From contig OX595987.1 of the NCBI GenBank assembly GCA_951394045.1, positions 2,976,001 to 3,040,000 on the forward strand: 64,000 bases of DNA. The letters are read 5' to 3'. Both the position numbers and the translations under genes were made by a program. Below are positions 19,627 to 29,940 of this stretch, piece after piece. The DNA comes from Nitzschia sp. DOCU1. Lineage: Eukaryota > Bacillariophyta > Bacillariophyceae > Bacillariales > Bacillariaceae. A model generated the notes under the pieces. The model did no database searches, was not told the origin of the DNA, and worked only from the letters and a program-made list of their open reading frames with translations. The first letter of the stretch is position 1, and every line of letters starts with the position of its first letter.

Positions 19627-21036
19627 TTATGGCGCGTTATCGATTCTCGATTCGTTATTCCCCACTTCAATGGCAAAGAAGGGAGCAAAGGCAGCAAACT
19701 TGTCCTCCGTTTGCTGTTCGCAACATTCTTCGCGTACGGAATCGACCACGAGCATGCAAGCTTCTGATTCAGGGCCACCAAAATAGCCCAGGCTGCCAAG
19801 ATAGGCAACAAAGCTGCAAGAAGTCGTGTCCGAGAAGCTGATGTATGAATCGCTGTTTGTCGCATTTGCACTGCGAACGTCAGGACAAATCGTACAAACA
19901 GAACAACCGGCATAGCAATTCGTAAGGATGGGCGGGTAGAAATCTTCTACTAAAAAATCCCGACCAAGACCAACTTCCTCGCAATCCATCACCGTGCCGT
20001 ACGTAGTATTGACATAGCATGAGTCACAACTATTTCCATTGAATGACCCAAAGCATTCCAGTGGAGTGTAGTTTGTCAAGTCCTTACTCCTACCATGGCA
20101 AAATGATTGTTGGTAGGGCGTCTCAAATGAATAGCATACTTCATAGTTGTATGATCCTTCGCCCTCACTGCGGTATGACAGGGTGATTTTCGCACATGTT
20201 TCGGCGCAGCATTCAGACACATCGCCGAAACAATACGAGTCGTAGATACACTCGAAAGAACCTGTGTTTGACTCCAGATCGAAATCTTCGCAATCACATT
20301 GCAGGATACCAAAAGAGGGCGAAGAAGGATCGCAATAGACCAATCCTCGATTGATCCTGTTCGTTTCAGCATCCACTGTGGCAGATGCCTCTGCTTCAGC
20401 ATCCACTGTGGCAGGTGGCTCTGTTTCGGCATGCACTGTGGCAGGTGGCTCTGTTTCAGCATCCACTTTGGCAGGTGGCTCTGTTTCGGCATTCACTGTG
20501 ACAGGTGGCTCTGTTTCAGCATTCACTGTGACAGGTGGCTCTATTTCGGCATCTTCTATCTCAGGTTCCTCAACTCCTTCAGAGGCAGATTCTTGAGGGG
20601 CGGCCCTAGCGACATCCTGAGAAGCTCCTTTGCTGCTTTTCTTCATGCGCCGAGCTGTGACTGCTTCTCTCGAAGATTCTACGCAAAAGCCACCAAGACT
20701 CGACTTTGCATCCTTCATACAGAAACTATCGCCTTCACATGAAAGTATTCCGATGTCGGGATTGGAGGCTGCATTGGTGGATGTAGGGTCGCACTCAACT
20801 GCTTGGTTGCTTGCATTCTTGAGAATTCTGTGTCGCACGACTTCGTTTCTAAATGACTTTTTTGGCTGCCCAGTCACCTTCTGCTCAAGACCGATACGCC
20901 ATTTTACCCTCCCATCTTCAGAAGACCACAGGTTATTGCTGGCAAGGGCCAGATCTGAGTCGTCAGCCTCAATGGTGGATTCCGCTGCAATTGGCTTTAG
21001 TTGCAGCAGAGTCGCAATCGCTAGGGACATGCGCAT
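19627..21036 (-). CDS. Secreted cysteine-rich protein with internal decapeptide repeats
   Basis: A 469-aa single-exon ORF. The N-terminus is a signal peptide (MRMSLAIATLLQLKPIAAES). A short Cys-containing region (about 80-120) precedes seven tandem decapeptides of the form (A/V)TVxAETEPP (about residues 157-226). A Cys-rich C-terminal domain (about 230-445, more than 25 Cys) includes GILQCDCEDFDLESNTGSF and AETCAKITLSYRSEGEGSYN. N-glycosylation sequons (NYT, NTT, NAT, NES) are present. It looks extracellular or wall-associated. The repeated CDPxSxxFGILxC motif before and after the repeats suggests two related Cys modules. I know no function. Confidence 0.78.
   Translation of the reverse strand: MRMSLAIATLLQLKPIAAESTIEADDSDLALASNNLWSSEDGRVKWRIGLEQKVTGQPKKSFRNEVVRHRILKNASNQAVECDPTSTNAASNPDIGILSCEGDSFCMKDAKSSLGGFCVESSREAVTARRMKKSSKGASQDVARAAPQESASEGVEEPEIEDAEIEPPVTVNAETEPPVTVNAETEPPAKVDAETEPPATVHAETEPPATVDAEAEASATVDAETNRINRGLVYCDPSSPSFGILQCDCEDFDLESNTGSFECIYDSYCFGDVSECCAETCAKITLSYRSEGEGSYNYEVCYSFETPYQQSFCHGRSKDLTNYTPLECFGSFNGNSCDSCYVNTTYGTVMDCEEVGLGRDFLVEDFYPPILTNCYAGCSVCTICPDVRSANATNSDSYISFSDTTSCSFVAYLGSLGYFGGPESEACMLVVDSVREECCEQQTEDKFAAFAPFFAIEVGNNESRIDNAP
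20358..20567 (-). repeat. 30-bp coding tandem repeat, about seven copies
   Basis: Encodes seven decapeptides in the Cys-rich protein. Middle copies are nearly identical; the end copies have drifted (EIEDAEIEPP at one end, ATVDAETNRI at the other). Confidence 0.88.
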
Positions 21037-21744
21037 GTTTCTCGGTTCCTCGTTAGAGCTTCAAAATTGAGATTGGAGTGTGGTTATTTGGAATAAGTGC
21101 AGCTGGAACTACACTACCGTAATGTCCACTTTCTCGAATGTGGAGGAGAGGCGATGATCGCGGAATTTTCTCTATCGCCCTTCCACGGGCCAAGCTATTT
21201 TTGTGTGATACAAGGTTCCATCTCGGCGAGCTTGGAACCAAGCGAGGGGCGTATGTTCCCTTTTTATTATTTTTATTCGGAAGCGAATACGATATTTGTC
21301 ACGCTCGCCAGTATGCATGATTAAAAATATCTACACTATGATCGGAACAGACGGTGACGCGGCGCGCCATGCTGAGGCCGCGGGACTCCGCTTTCTCGCT
21401 CGTTGGATCGATGCTCACTATGTATGGACGATGTCGACGACTACTTCGATGATGATTGATCCGACCGACAATCCAACCATCAGATCTACTAAGAAATCGT
21501 AGCCCCAGTGTAGATTCGATCTCTTGTAGGCTACAAGGTACAAGTATCCAGCTATCACCAGGTGACCGTTCTTCGCCGTCTACTCGAAAATGGTCTGCGA
21601 ACTTGCGTCTCTAGTTTCCAGGCTCCAGCAGGCACGCTAGGGTTCCAAGCGATTTAGCTACTAGCTTGCAAACAAAACATTACTAATAGGTACAATAAGT
21701 CAAGAGCTAGAACGGTGAGTTGAAACACCATAATGTCGGTACTG
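21037..21744. other. Promoter/intergenic region carrying duplicated segment copy B
   Basis: Separates the SMARCD stop from the Cys-rich gene start (both minus strand). Almost all of it beyond the first 185 bp belongs to copy B of the duplicated segment. No gene seen. Confidence 0.6.
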
Positions 21745-21771
21745 TTAACATTTGGTGAGTCGACGGCAATC
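21222..21771 (-). repeat. Duplicated segment, copy B (includes the SMARCD stop)
   Basis: Probable source copy of the segment also found at 18853-19374. It covers the last codons and stop of the SMARCD gene and the intergenic sequence toward the Cys-rich gene. Each copy lies about 155-185 bp upstream of a minus-strand gene start (18697 and 21036). Confidence 0.8.
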
Positions 21772-23545
21772 CTCCACGAGTTCCCAAGCCGCCTGGGCCT
21801 TTCGTGTGCATTCATCTATTCGACCCACAAGCGCACAAGTCTTGGCATCTGTCTGGGCTGCCCCACGCGCTTCACTATTTGGAGGAGCCGCCTTGGCCAG
21901 GGCCAAAAAGATGGGAACGTTTTCTGCTGCATACCCATACCCGGAGACGCACTCTCCAATCTTGGTCTTGACCATGTCTTCGTTTCCCCGACTGGCCACC
22001 AGCATGTACCGGCCTTTGGTCCGTGAACTCGTATACTCGAATTCCCGCCGCTTTATTCTTCTCATAATTTCGCGGGCTCGCCAGTGGAAGAAATTTGGAA
22101 GGTTAACGTCCATGTCAAAGGACAAGACTTGAGGGATATTACCCTCCGGAATTTCCATGACAGTATCTGGGGCTGGAGGTTCCTGGGGCGAGACCGTATT
22201 CGTTTTCATGATATACGTTATAACAATAGGGTCGTCTTCGGGTTCCAGGGCCTTTACGAGACCTTTGGACAGTAGCGTAGCTTGCAAGTCCCCAAAGTTG
22301 ATACTGTCGCACTGCAGCAAACCCGAGAGAACCTTGTCACAAACAATCAAGCTCTTATCGGTCTCATCCTGTAAATTCTTGTCCGTGATATACTGCCAGA
22401 GGCTCATTAGAATTTCATTCATTGTCAAATGAGATGGAACGTGAATGTCATTGTCGAGTGGTATGGACATGTCGTCCTCCACGGCAGTCCCATCTTCGGC
22501 GGCCTTAAGTCGTTTGGCAATTCGGGCATGTGGACTCGTCGAATGCTTGGGGAAGAACTTTTCCGCTAGCGCTGGGGAGGGACAATACATAGTATCGGCT
22601 TGTGTAGGATACATAATGATAGTCGCCACTACGCTCTGAAACTTCATCGAACTAGGTGCTTCTACGGGTGTATACTGCACATGAAAGGCATGGGCATCGT
22701 TGCTCTGCTTCTTGGTCCAAACAATCTGGGTTGGTTTTGACGATCTTAAATGTTTGGGATTGATGGTAGTTGGAACAGGAGATGCATCCGCCTTGCGTTT
22801 CCGGGACTTTTTGGGTGGAGTCAAGTTCGATGCCGACTGCGGGGGAGTTTCCGGCTGCCAGAGAGTCTGAAACGTGACTTCCAACTTGTCAAAGGCATGC
22901 GTGAACAAGGTTGGCTCTACGGGATCCTCTTCTATATCTCCAACGCTGAATCACAGTGGGATTATTTAAGAGGAGAAAACGGATGAGTCCAAACGAAAAC
23001 CAGAGAGTGTTTACTACAAGTAGGACGACGACTTACCTTCTATACTTGGCTCGTTCCGCTCGGGTTGTGGCCGGGCCCTCTGGAACATCGGATGCGCCCG
23101 GTTCCGGCACAGTGGGAAGGACGGAGGAGGGTTTGATCTCTTCTACCTCTTCTCCATCCTTTCCCGTCTCCCCAGGCCTGTAAAAAGCCCCGTGCTTATC
23201 GACTCGCTGCGCCCTGGCATGATCCAAAAGTCCAATCAGCAGCTTGCCCTCAATAACTAGTGTCCAGAGATCCTGTGGGATATTCTTTTCCAAATCTTGT
23301 TCGTCGTACTTGTGAGTGACAAATAGCCGCAGATGCGATCGACGGTAGGGAGGATTCTGGTCCACGACGTTGGTGACCCGACGTCGAAATCGTTTCACGT
23401 GCTCATCCAGGCGATTTTCCAGCAGATCGATCTCTTGGAGCCGGCGGTGGAAGGCTTGCCAAATTTCGGGAATTCGAGACTTTGGAAGAATACCCGTTTC
23501 AGTAGGTGAGGTGGATTCTTCCTTTTCAGAGGCTTCGGAACTCAT
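21745..23545 (-). CDS. SWI/SNF complex subunit, SMARCD/BAF60/Swp73 type
   Basis: A 569-aa chromatin-remodelling subunit. Exon 1 is 23545-23037; a 91-nt intron follows; exon 2 is 22945-21745. The N-terminal part has the BAF60 pattern: residues about 25-60 (AFHRRLQEIDLLENRLDEHV) then RRSHLRLFVTHKYDEQD and DLWTLVIEGKLL. The SWIB/MDM2 domain covers about 325-405: LWQYITDKNLQDETDKSLIV followed by CDKVLSGLLQCDSINFGDL. The C-terminal third is helical, as in SMARCD. In animals and yeast this subunit links transcription factors to the remodelling ATPase. The join across the intron yields AKYRS-VGDIEEDP and keeps the frame. The last nine codons and the stop are duplicated 2.4 kb away. Confidence 0.9.
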
Positions 23546-23970
23546 TCTGCTTTGAATAAATGAAATACAGCTACAAGAGGGACGAGAATGTCGTCGCCAT
23601 GGTCGAGTTGGTGGCGGGGCGAGTTCGATGGCGGTAGAGGTCCATGTGCGCGTGCCAGCGCGTCACTCGAGGTAGTCCACTACGGGGCAAGGACAGACGT
23701 GCGCTTTTAGTGAGGGACTCGAGGTAGTCGTCTATTGCGGGGCAATGGCGACAGGCGCGCGCGTAGAAAAGGGGACAGGAATTCGATTTTTCTCCCTCCA
23801 ACATGAAACGAGCTCGATCGGTGTGTTCCGCACGACGGCGAAACTCTCCTTCTGGGGGAGAAAAGCCTTAAAAAAAGAAGACATCGCTGTGGTCATCTTA
23901 ACCTTCTTCCATTGACGTTCAGATTAGATTTCTGTCAGCGCTTGTTATTCTTTCCTTGAATTCTTGTATC
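23546..23970. promoter_or_regulatory. Divergent promoter region
   Basis: A 425-bp space between the divergent SMARCD and 554-aa genes. It contains two imperfect copies of a block around CGAGGTAGTC(C/G)..TACGGGGCAA (about 23669-23740). No core element identified. Confidence 0.45.
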
Positions 23971-25816
23971 ATGGAGTGGCCCGATATTGACTACGAAACA
24001 TTCGAGTTTCTCACAACAAACACAGAAAAGCAAGTATGGCGAAGGGCGGCAGATGCGGCGTTGGCAGACTTTACCCAAGATCATTCTGTGGTCGCTCCCA
24101 AGGTGGCCGCTTTCAAAGAGCGTCTAGCCACATGCGAAAATTGGGCACAAGATTATCGTTCCATCGTGGAAGATTTTGTGACCATCATGGCATCTGTGGA
24201 TAATGAAACGGCGCTGGACATGGCGCAAGCTGGTATCGATTCGTTGCATGATCTTCTACTATTTCGCATTGACACAAATACCATTGTCCCCGCCAAGGAT
24301 GTTTTCGTGTTGACCGGCAGTTTTCCAAAGCTCCCCACCAAGACACTTGTCGGCTCAAAAGCTCCTGACATTGACTTTCAGTTTGGGTTGGCTAACCCGA
24401 AGAATCCACAAGATATTCTGTACGGCCTGGACGCTTGTGCTCAGGTTAATGCCTGGCACAAGTATGGCGTCATGGAAACGTCCGCGTCCGTACTTGCCAA
24501 GACAACTTTTACGCACAGCAACTTGCCGGGTACAATGGGGAATAAGCGATTTGTCCTATTGGGATGCACCAGCGAACTAGGTCCCGCCAAGTCCCTACTT
24601 CTCATTCCTGGCATAACAATCTTGGGAATAGCACGCGGCGGAAAGAAGCTAGATGATCTTTTGGATTATGCCAGATTCAATGCACCCGATGATACGACAT
24701 TTCTCTATAACCCCAAAGGCGCCGATATCATGTCTGAAGGACCTCAAATTGCCCAGTGGATCTTGGATCAAACCTCACCCGAAAATGAGCTCGTGATTAT
24801 CCCACTCGCCCAGCTGGAAGGGGAAGCGGACGTGCGAGTGACCGTGGCTATGGATTTGATCATTCAACGCATTTTTCGTCAACGCGAAAAATCGATATTG
24901 TGTGTCTACATGAGTCCCACCAGCGCCATGGTATTGCCCCCGACAGCTTCTTCCACTGCCACAAGGCGACTAGAAGAACGCCCGACCTGGGAAAAGTGGA
25001 CCAACAAAATGACAATGGGCCGATGGTTGCAACCATCCATGCCTACTTGTAATAATGACTATACGATTTTGAATGGACTCGTCACCGCCCAGGGCTCGCA
25101 ATATGCCTTGGCCAAAATGGTGCAGATGTGGCGATGCATGATTGCCTACTACCGAGATGCCCACATTGTCGCCGCCCCGTTTGCACCTCTAACGCGGACT
25201 TCCAGCATGCTTTCCAACAGCACCATGGCATCGGCACTGGAAGGAATGCATCATTTCGAGCCCATGTTGGCATTTGATGTCGAGCCCGCCAGTACTCTCA
25301 TGGCCAGCGTTCTAGTATCCCAGATTCAATTCATGAATCGTCCCTTGCCTGACATGGAGGAGAATCCTTTTACAATGTTTTGGGATGGGGCTGTCCAGTA
25401 CGTGCTTGAAGTCGTTGATTTGCTAGGTAGATGTGCTCATATCGGTAATTGTGTTATCTCACCTATTTCTGCCCTGTGTTCCACCTATTCGCAGCGGGGG
25501 TGTTTGGACGTGTCCCTACAACATGGAATCCATATCAACGCTCAATTGGGCCATGGGGAAATTCGGGTACTATCCCCAGGGATACATCCCGGAAGCAGCC
25601 TTGGCAAAACCAAAGGGAGAAAGGGAAGAAGAACCGGTGAGGGACATCGAGGAAGTCTTCAAAGAAATGGAGGTACGTAAACATGTCATTTTGTTTGAAT
25701 CCGCCTGTGTTCCATTTCACCCCTGCTAATTTGCCTGTTCGCCTACAAAACAACAGGAATCCACGTTCGGTCAACCAATGCCGGATTGCGTCAAGGAACG
25801 ATTGGAGTTCATGTAG
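23971..25816 (+). CDS. Uncharacterised 554-aa protein with a Rossmann-like segment
   Basis: Three exons (23971-25397, 25495-25672, 25757-25816; introns 97 and 84 nt) give 554 aa; phases agree. I do not recognise the family. Residues about 190-225 read FVLLGCTSELGPAKSLLLIP then ITILGIARGGKKL, which resembles the first beta-alpha-beta of a nucleotide-binding Rossmann fold with an atypical GCTSELG loop. The rest is mixed alpha/beta without membrane segments or signal peptide. The C-terminus created by splicing (WTCPYNMESISTLNWAMGKF, then the tail QPMPDCVKERLEFM) looks conserved, which supports the join. Exon 1 has ATG at 23971; the open frame upstream starts only with TTG. A soluble oxidoreductase-like or ligand-binding role is possible but unproven. 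Confidence 0.75.
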
Positions 25817-26105
25817 AACTGCTACCACTCCACCTGTCCATTTTGTATTACCATTTCGCGCATCGGTGAGGTATACGGCTAGAATTCATACTTTGTAGCG
25901 CTGGACGTTCTAATAGGTTCATCCTTTACTTTGATTGGTGATCTATTTGACCCTGAGAGTCTTAGAGTCCCTCCTCTGGATCTGCCTGGGTCTCTGGTCT
26001 GAGCAACCAGAGACAAGTTTTTGGGCCCTATCATGGATTGTCTCACGATTGTCAATCTATTGCAGTCGACCATGTGTTGGTTTTTGTAGTAGGGAACTGA
26101 AGGTA

Positions 26106-26961
26106 TCATGGCCTGTTGCACTCGAGAATATTCCTTCCCAGCTTTTTATACTCACAGAATTTCAAATTTGCAATGTCGTCAAGGGTGAGGAAAATAGCAC
26201 CGAATAGCGAGTCATCATCATCGTCATCGTCAAACTGCAATGCAAGCTATCAGTGAAATCGAATTTGACTTTTCATTCAACGAGAACATGACAGCACTTA
26301 CCGTGCCTTCTGAGCCAGAATATGATGAACCATCGTCAACGGACGATGAATCACAAGGAAGATTGTCTGGTATACGATTCTTTGGTTTTATCTTTCTCTT
26401 TCTATTGAATATCTTCACGAACAGTAGCTTACTCCTTGTACGTTGTGTTTTTGGTTGAGTGTCGTTGCTTGTGTTTGAGATAATTGCGCCAATATGACTT
26501 GTTGGTGTTACTTTTTCTGTGTCGACAACTTCATCTGGTTTGGTAGAAGGATATCGATCCGTCTTCCTTCGTCCAAACCGACTAGAAATATTCAGTGCGG
26601 GGACACTAGACGGAATGATCGAACGGCTTTTGGCCAGTGTTTTGCAACCCTTTCGATGTAGTTCCTTCAAGAACTTTCGAGCTCGTTTGGTTTCCTCTCC
26701 ATTGTCGCCCGAATCATCCTCCTTCGATCTCGCGATTGTGTATGTCAAGTGAATGACTGTGGGATCCTGTTTGCCCTCACTTTGCAAATGAGTTGAATAT
26801 GGACCACCAAGAATTTCTTCCAAGCTCTCATCGTCTGTCTCGGCGTATGTAGATAGATCGCCTAGTATCCTCGGGGCACCCTTTGGGTGTCGGCCACTGC
26901 AGATCGGACTAGAAGTTTCGCCAACAGGATACCCGTGTCTGCCACCATTTCTTCTCACCAT
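26106..26961 (-). CDS. Hypothetical basic protein with acidic C-terminal exon
   Basis: A 262-aa model: exon 1 26961-26302, a 67-nt intron (donor GTAAGT, acceptor TTGCAG), exon 2 26234-26106. The protein starts MVRRNGGRHGYPVGE, has acidic segments (YAETDDESLEEILGG), a Lys/Arg-rich centre (FNRKRKIKPKNRI) that could act as a nuclear signal, and a second acidic run encoded by exon 2 (FDDDDDDDSLFGAIFL). No domain recognised. The frame is open 225 bp upstream to a TTG, so a spliced N-terminal exon cannot be excluded. Confidence 0.6.
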
Positions 26962-27660
26962 TTTGAGGTAACCCAACGACGATCTTACGGCAACGACTAG
27001 ATTTTGTGAAGACCTCTTCGACGGGGTCGTTGATGCAATGATCACGATGTAGTTTGCTATCTCATTCCTATCCTTATCTTGAAGCGTTGCGGCAAGTTTG
27101 CCAATTGCAATTCGGATTTTCGTGAAAAGGGCCGATAAATGTCGTGAGATACAAACGAGCCTCCACCCACCACGGACCCTCTTCAACGGACCCCATCACG
27201 GACCTGTTACCAGGGAAAATCTTAATGAAGGGACTGACTCTACCCGAGCGGTGCGAAGTCGGTTGGATGATGGGACGCCGGAATTGTGAGTATCCGACAG
27301 AGGTCGTCCATACTATGGTAATTATTTCATAGCCCGAACCTTGAAGGCATATATAAAAGAATCGATGATGGTCGCCAATCTCCCCACAACAACACCCGTC
27401 TATTCAAACGTGCACGCGTTGCGTGCTATCTACCGATGTCAAACCACGATGTCCTACTCCGTCCATTTAACCGGGCAGTCCGTTGAAGACACGATGCTTC
27501 CGTTGCCGATCGTTGAGAAAAATTCCACAGATTTTACTATTGGTCCAAGAGCCACACTAGCCTTCTTCCATCATCGATGGCAAGAATTGGCCGTCCCTCC
27601 TCCTCGTCTCGTTTAATTAGCACTACCAGTAGTGGATAAATGACCCGTAGTTCTTGAAAT
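26962..27660. other. Intergenic region with a plus-strand TATA-like box
   Basis: The box TATATAAAAG occurs at 27350-27359. Downstream, a 55-codon ORF from ATG 27450 (MSYSVHLTGQSVEDTM...) ends at 27616. I cannot tell a small gene from chance; transcription from it would run antisense into the GlcNAc-transferase gene. Confidence 0.35.
27350..27359 (+). promoter_or_regulatory. TATA-box-like sequence
   Basis: TATATAAAAG matches the eukaryotic TATA consensus closely. No annotated plus-strand gene starts just after it. Confidence 0.35.
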
Positions 27661-29497
27661 CTAGTTTGCTTCATACAAGTGGGACAACTCCTCAAAGCCC
27701 GGTGGCACCAACCCCTCTTCACACCAATGTGTTATAGTGACTTCTTTTGTGGTCATGTCGAGCCCCACTATTTCTAGATAACGTTCCAGTGGTCGCTCCT
27801 TTCCCATTGAGTATTGCTCCACTGCCGTCAATAGAGACTTCGATTGTAGCATATCTTTGGCAGCTTCTGGATACCCTAGCTGATATTTGATGCGATTCAA
27901 AACCATCGCTTGTAACGGGTTGTGGACGCCCGGAGAAAAGGCTCGGTGAACCGATTCCCAGAATTTGGGTTTGTGACGTCGCACGTAAATATGACCTACT
28001 ACCGATTGTGACGGAGAAAAGATGTCATAGCCTGACGTCCAGAGGCGTGAGGACATGATGATTTCTTCTCCCATAAAGATCCATGGCAAGAAAGGATCAA
28101 AGGGAACTTCTCGTAAGAAATCAGAATGTGCCACAAAGTATCCCGCTGCAGTGAACGGTGCGAATCGTGGTATATCTAGATGCTTCTTGTCGTATTTCTG
28201 AAACAAAACAAGTAAATTTGATCTGTGAGTCCACACTTCCTTTGCGAACCACCAAGAACCATCCACACTTTCCATCGATTGCACTTACACTAGCTCCTTC
28301 TAACCGAATAATCTGCGCCTCCAAATCACTCGTTGCGAAAATGGGTCCACATAATCGTGACGCTGGTTGATTCGCCATGGCCTCGAGATCCGCCATGTGA
28401 GAGGGGGGATAGTGCGAAATGACTGGCTTCTTGGAAGGACACCCTTGCAGCATCTTGACGCTGGTGGCATCCCAGTCTTGTGCAAAGGTCATGTGTGCGT
28501 CAATTTGCATAAACCATGTTTGTCCATTCCAAAGTTTGCTGGCAAAGTAGCGTGCTGCATACGGTCCTAGCGATTCTGGTTCATCCACATCCAAAACTGT
28601 AATTTGGCCACAATACTGTCCATGTTCTCCTTCACAAAACGCCTTGTAGCAGTCCGCATCCGGTTCCACATCGTCAATTTTGCCGCCTTCCAAAATGCCA
28701 CTCTTACAATCCTTATGACAATTCTGCTGAACTAGCCCGATAAAGAGTTTCTCTGGATTCTTGGCCTTTCCATAGGCCCAATTCAACGTATTGATACAGT
28801 TTTCATCTCGATACGTCGCCACACTCACAAAGATGCTTCCATCATCTCGTCGGGGTGGCATGCGTTGCAGATACTCACGATCCCATACATATAATGTTTG
28901 GACTGTCAAATCATGATAGGCCTGCCAGATCCCTTCATAGGTAGCTCGTTTTACTGTCCCTAAAGTGTCATGCAGTAAATGCAACCAATTCTCCAAATAC
29001 TCCTTGATTTCTTGGAGTTCCATGGGGGGTTTATCAGCACCCCCCATACTCATATCCTGTTGGTTGCTAGTGGACGCTGCCAACAATTCTTGTACGGTTT
29101 CTTTTCCGGACTGAATCTCCACCAGTCGTTCTCCGACAATTTCATGCTTGTCACGTAACAATCGCAATCGCGGTGGCATGGCCGAGGTTGTCAACTTGTC
29201 TAGAGCGTGTTTGAGCTGATCTCGCTTTTTTCGTACCGTATTTCGGAGTCCATGTTCGGCTCGTTGAACGACTGGAAAGACTTCTTGTTCCACCAACCGG
29301 ACATCTTGCAGGGGATTCAAGTCCCCGAGTCCAATATGAGTCGCATGCTGATCCGAATTGGAGAGCATGGGATCAGGCATTATGGCTGTATATACCACCA
29401 ATGAAAAGACTACTAGTGTTAACAAGATGGCCAGGGGGGCTTGAAAGGGTGGTGGTGAGTGATGGTGGTGATCGCCGGGGCGGCGTGGGGCGGTCAT
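27661..29497 (-). CDS. GlcNAc glycosyltransferase (GT60/Skp1-GlcNAc-transferase type)
   Basis: A 581-aa type II membrane enzyme. Exon 1 29497-28289, an 91-nt intron, exon 2 28197-27661. One membrane anchor lies at about residues 21-40 (LAILLTLVVFSLVVYTAIM) after a short cytosolic His/Pro-rich tail; a coiled stem follows. The catalytic domain starts near residue 220 with DGSIFVSVATYRDENCINTL, typical of the GlcNAc (PF11397-like) family whose founding member modifies hydroxyproline of Skp1 in Dictyostelium. Other marks are a DxH metal-site candidate in FMQIDAHMTFAQDWD and RFAPFTAAGYFVAHSDFLRE after the splice. The anchor suggests Golgi location, unlike cytosolic Skp1-Gnt1, so the acceptor may be a secreted protein. 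The exon join is in phase 0. Confidence 0.87.
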
Positions 29498-29940
29498 TGT
29501 TCGGGATTTTTATGTGTGGAAGTGCTGCGTATTGTGGTGACTTTTTGTGTGTTGCGTATCTACAGCTCTCCACGGTAATTAAACAGCTAGAATCCTCGTT
29601 ACCTCTTGCGAGTTGTCAAACGTAGTAATGAGTTGTGTTGACAAAGGATCTATGTGACAGGCCATGGTCATTCTCGTTGAGGCATGAAATGATGTTGAGG
29701 GTGATGGCGGAGGGAGACGGCCCCCTTTTTTGAGGGAGTTTGGGGGAACGATTGTGTCGAATGAGTCAAATAAATAATAGTCCGTCCGGATGCCTGTCCG
29801 TCACGGCGATCCATTAGATATTTTGGGAATGCCTCTATCTTTTGACAATGACCATTGCGAGCCAGAGCGAACACAAACACTCCACGAAAACCACTAATAG
29901 CAGTACGGTAGTAGCATAAAACAGTATTCTACTCAAGAAG
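29498..29940. promoter_or_regulatory. Divergent promoter region
   Basis: A 443-bp space between the divergent GlcNAc-transferase and TBC1D23-like genes. No distinct element recognised. Confidence 0.45.

Noticed and set aside
18853..21771. The duplicated segments as LTRs of a retrotransposon carrying the Cys-rich gene
   Set aside because: The copies include the end of a host gene, lack TG...CA ends and primer-binding sites, and the interior encodes no retroelement proteins; tandem duplication explains it better.
25398..25494. Alternative donor at the GTAGAT after GATTTGCTAG in the 554-aa gene
   Set aside because: It breaks the frame into the conserved WTCPYNMESISTLNW segment; the GTACGT at 25398 keeps it.
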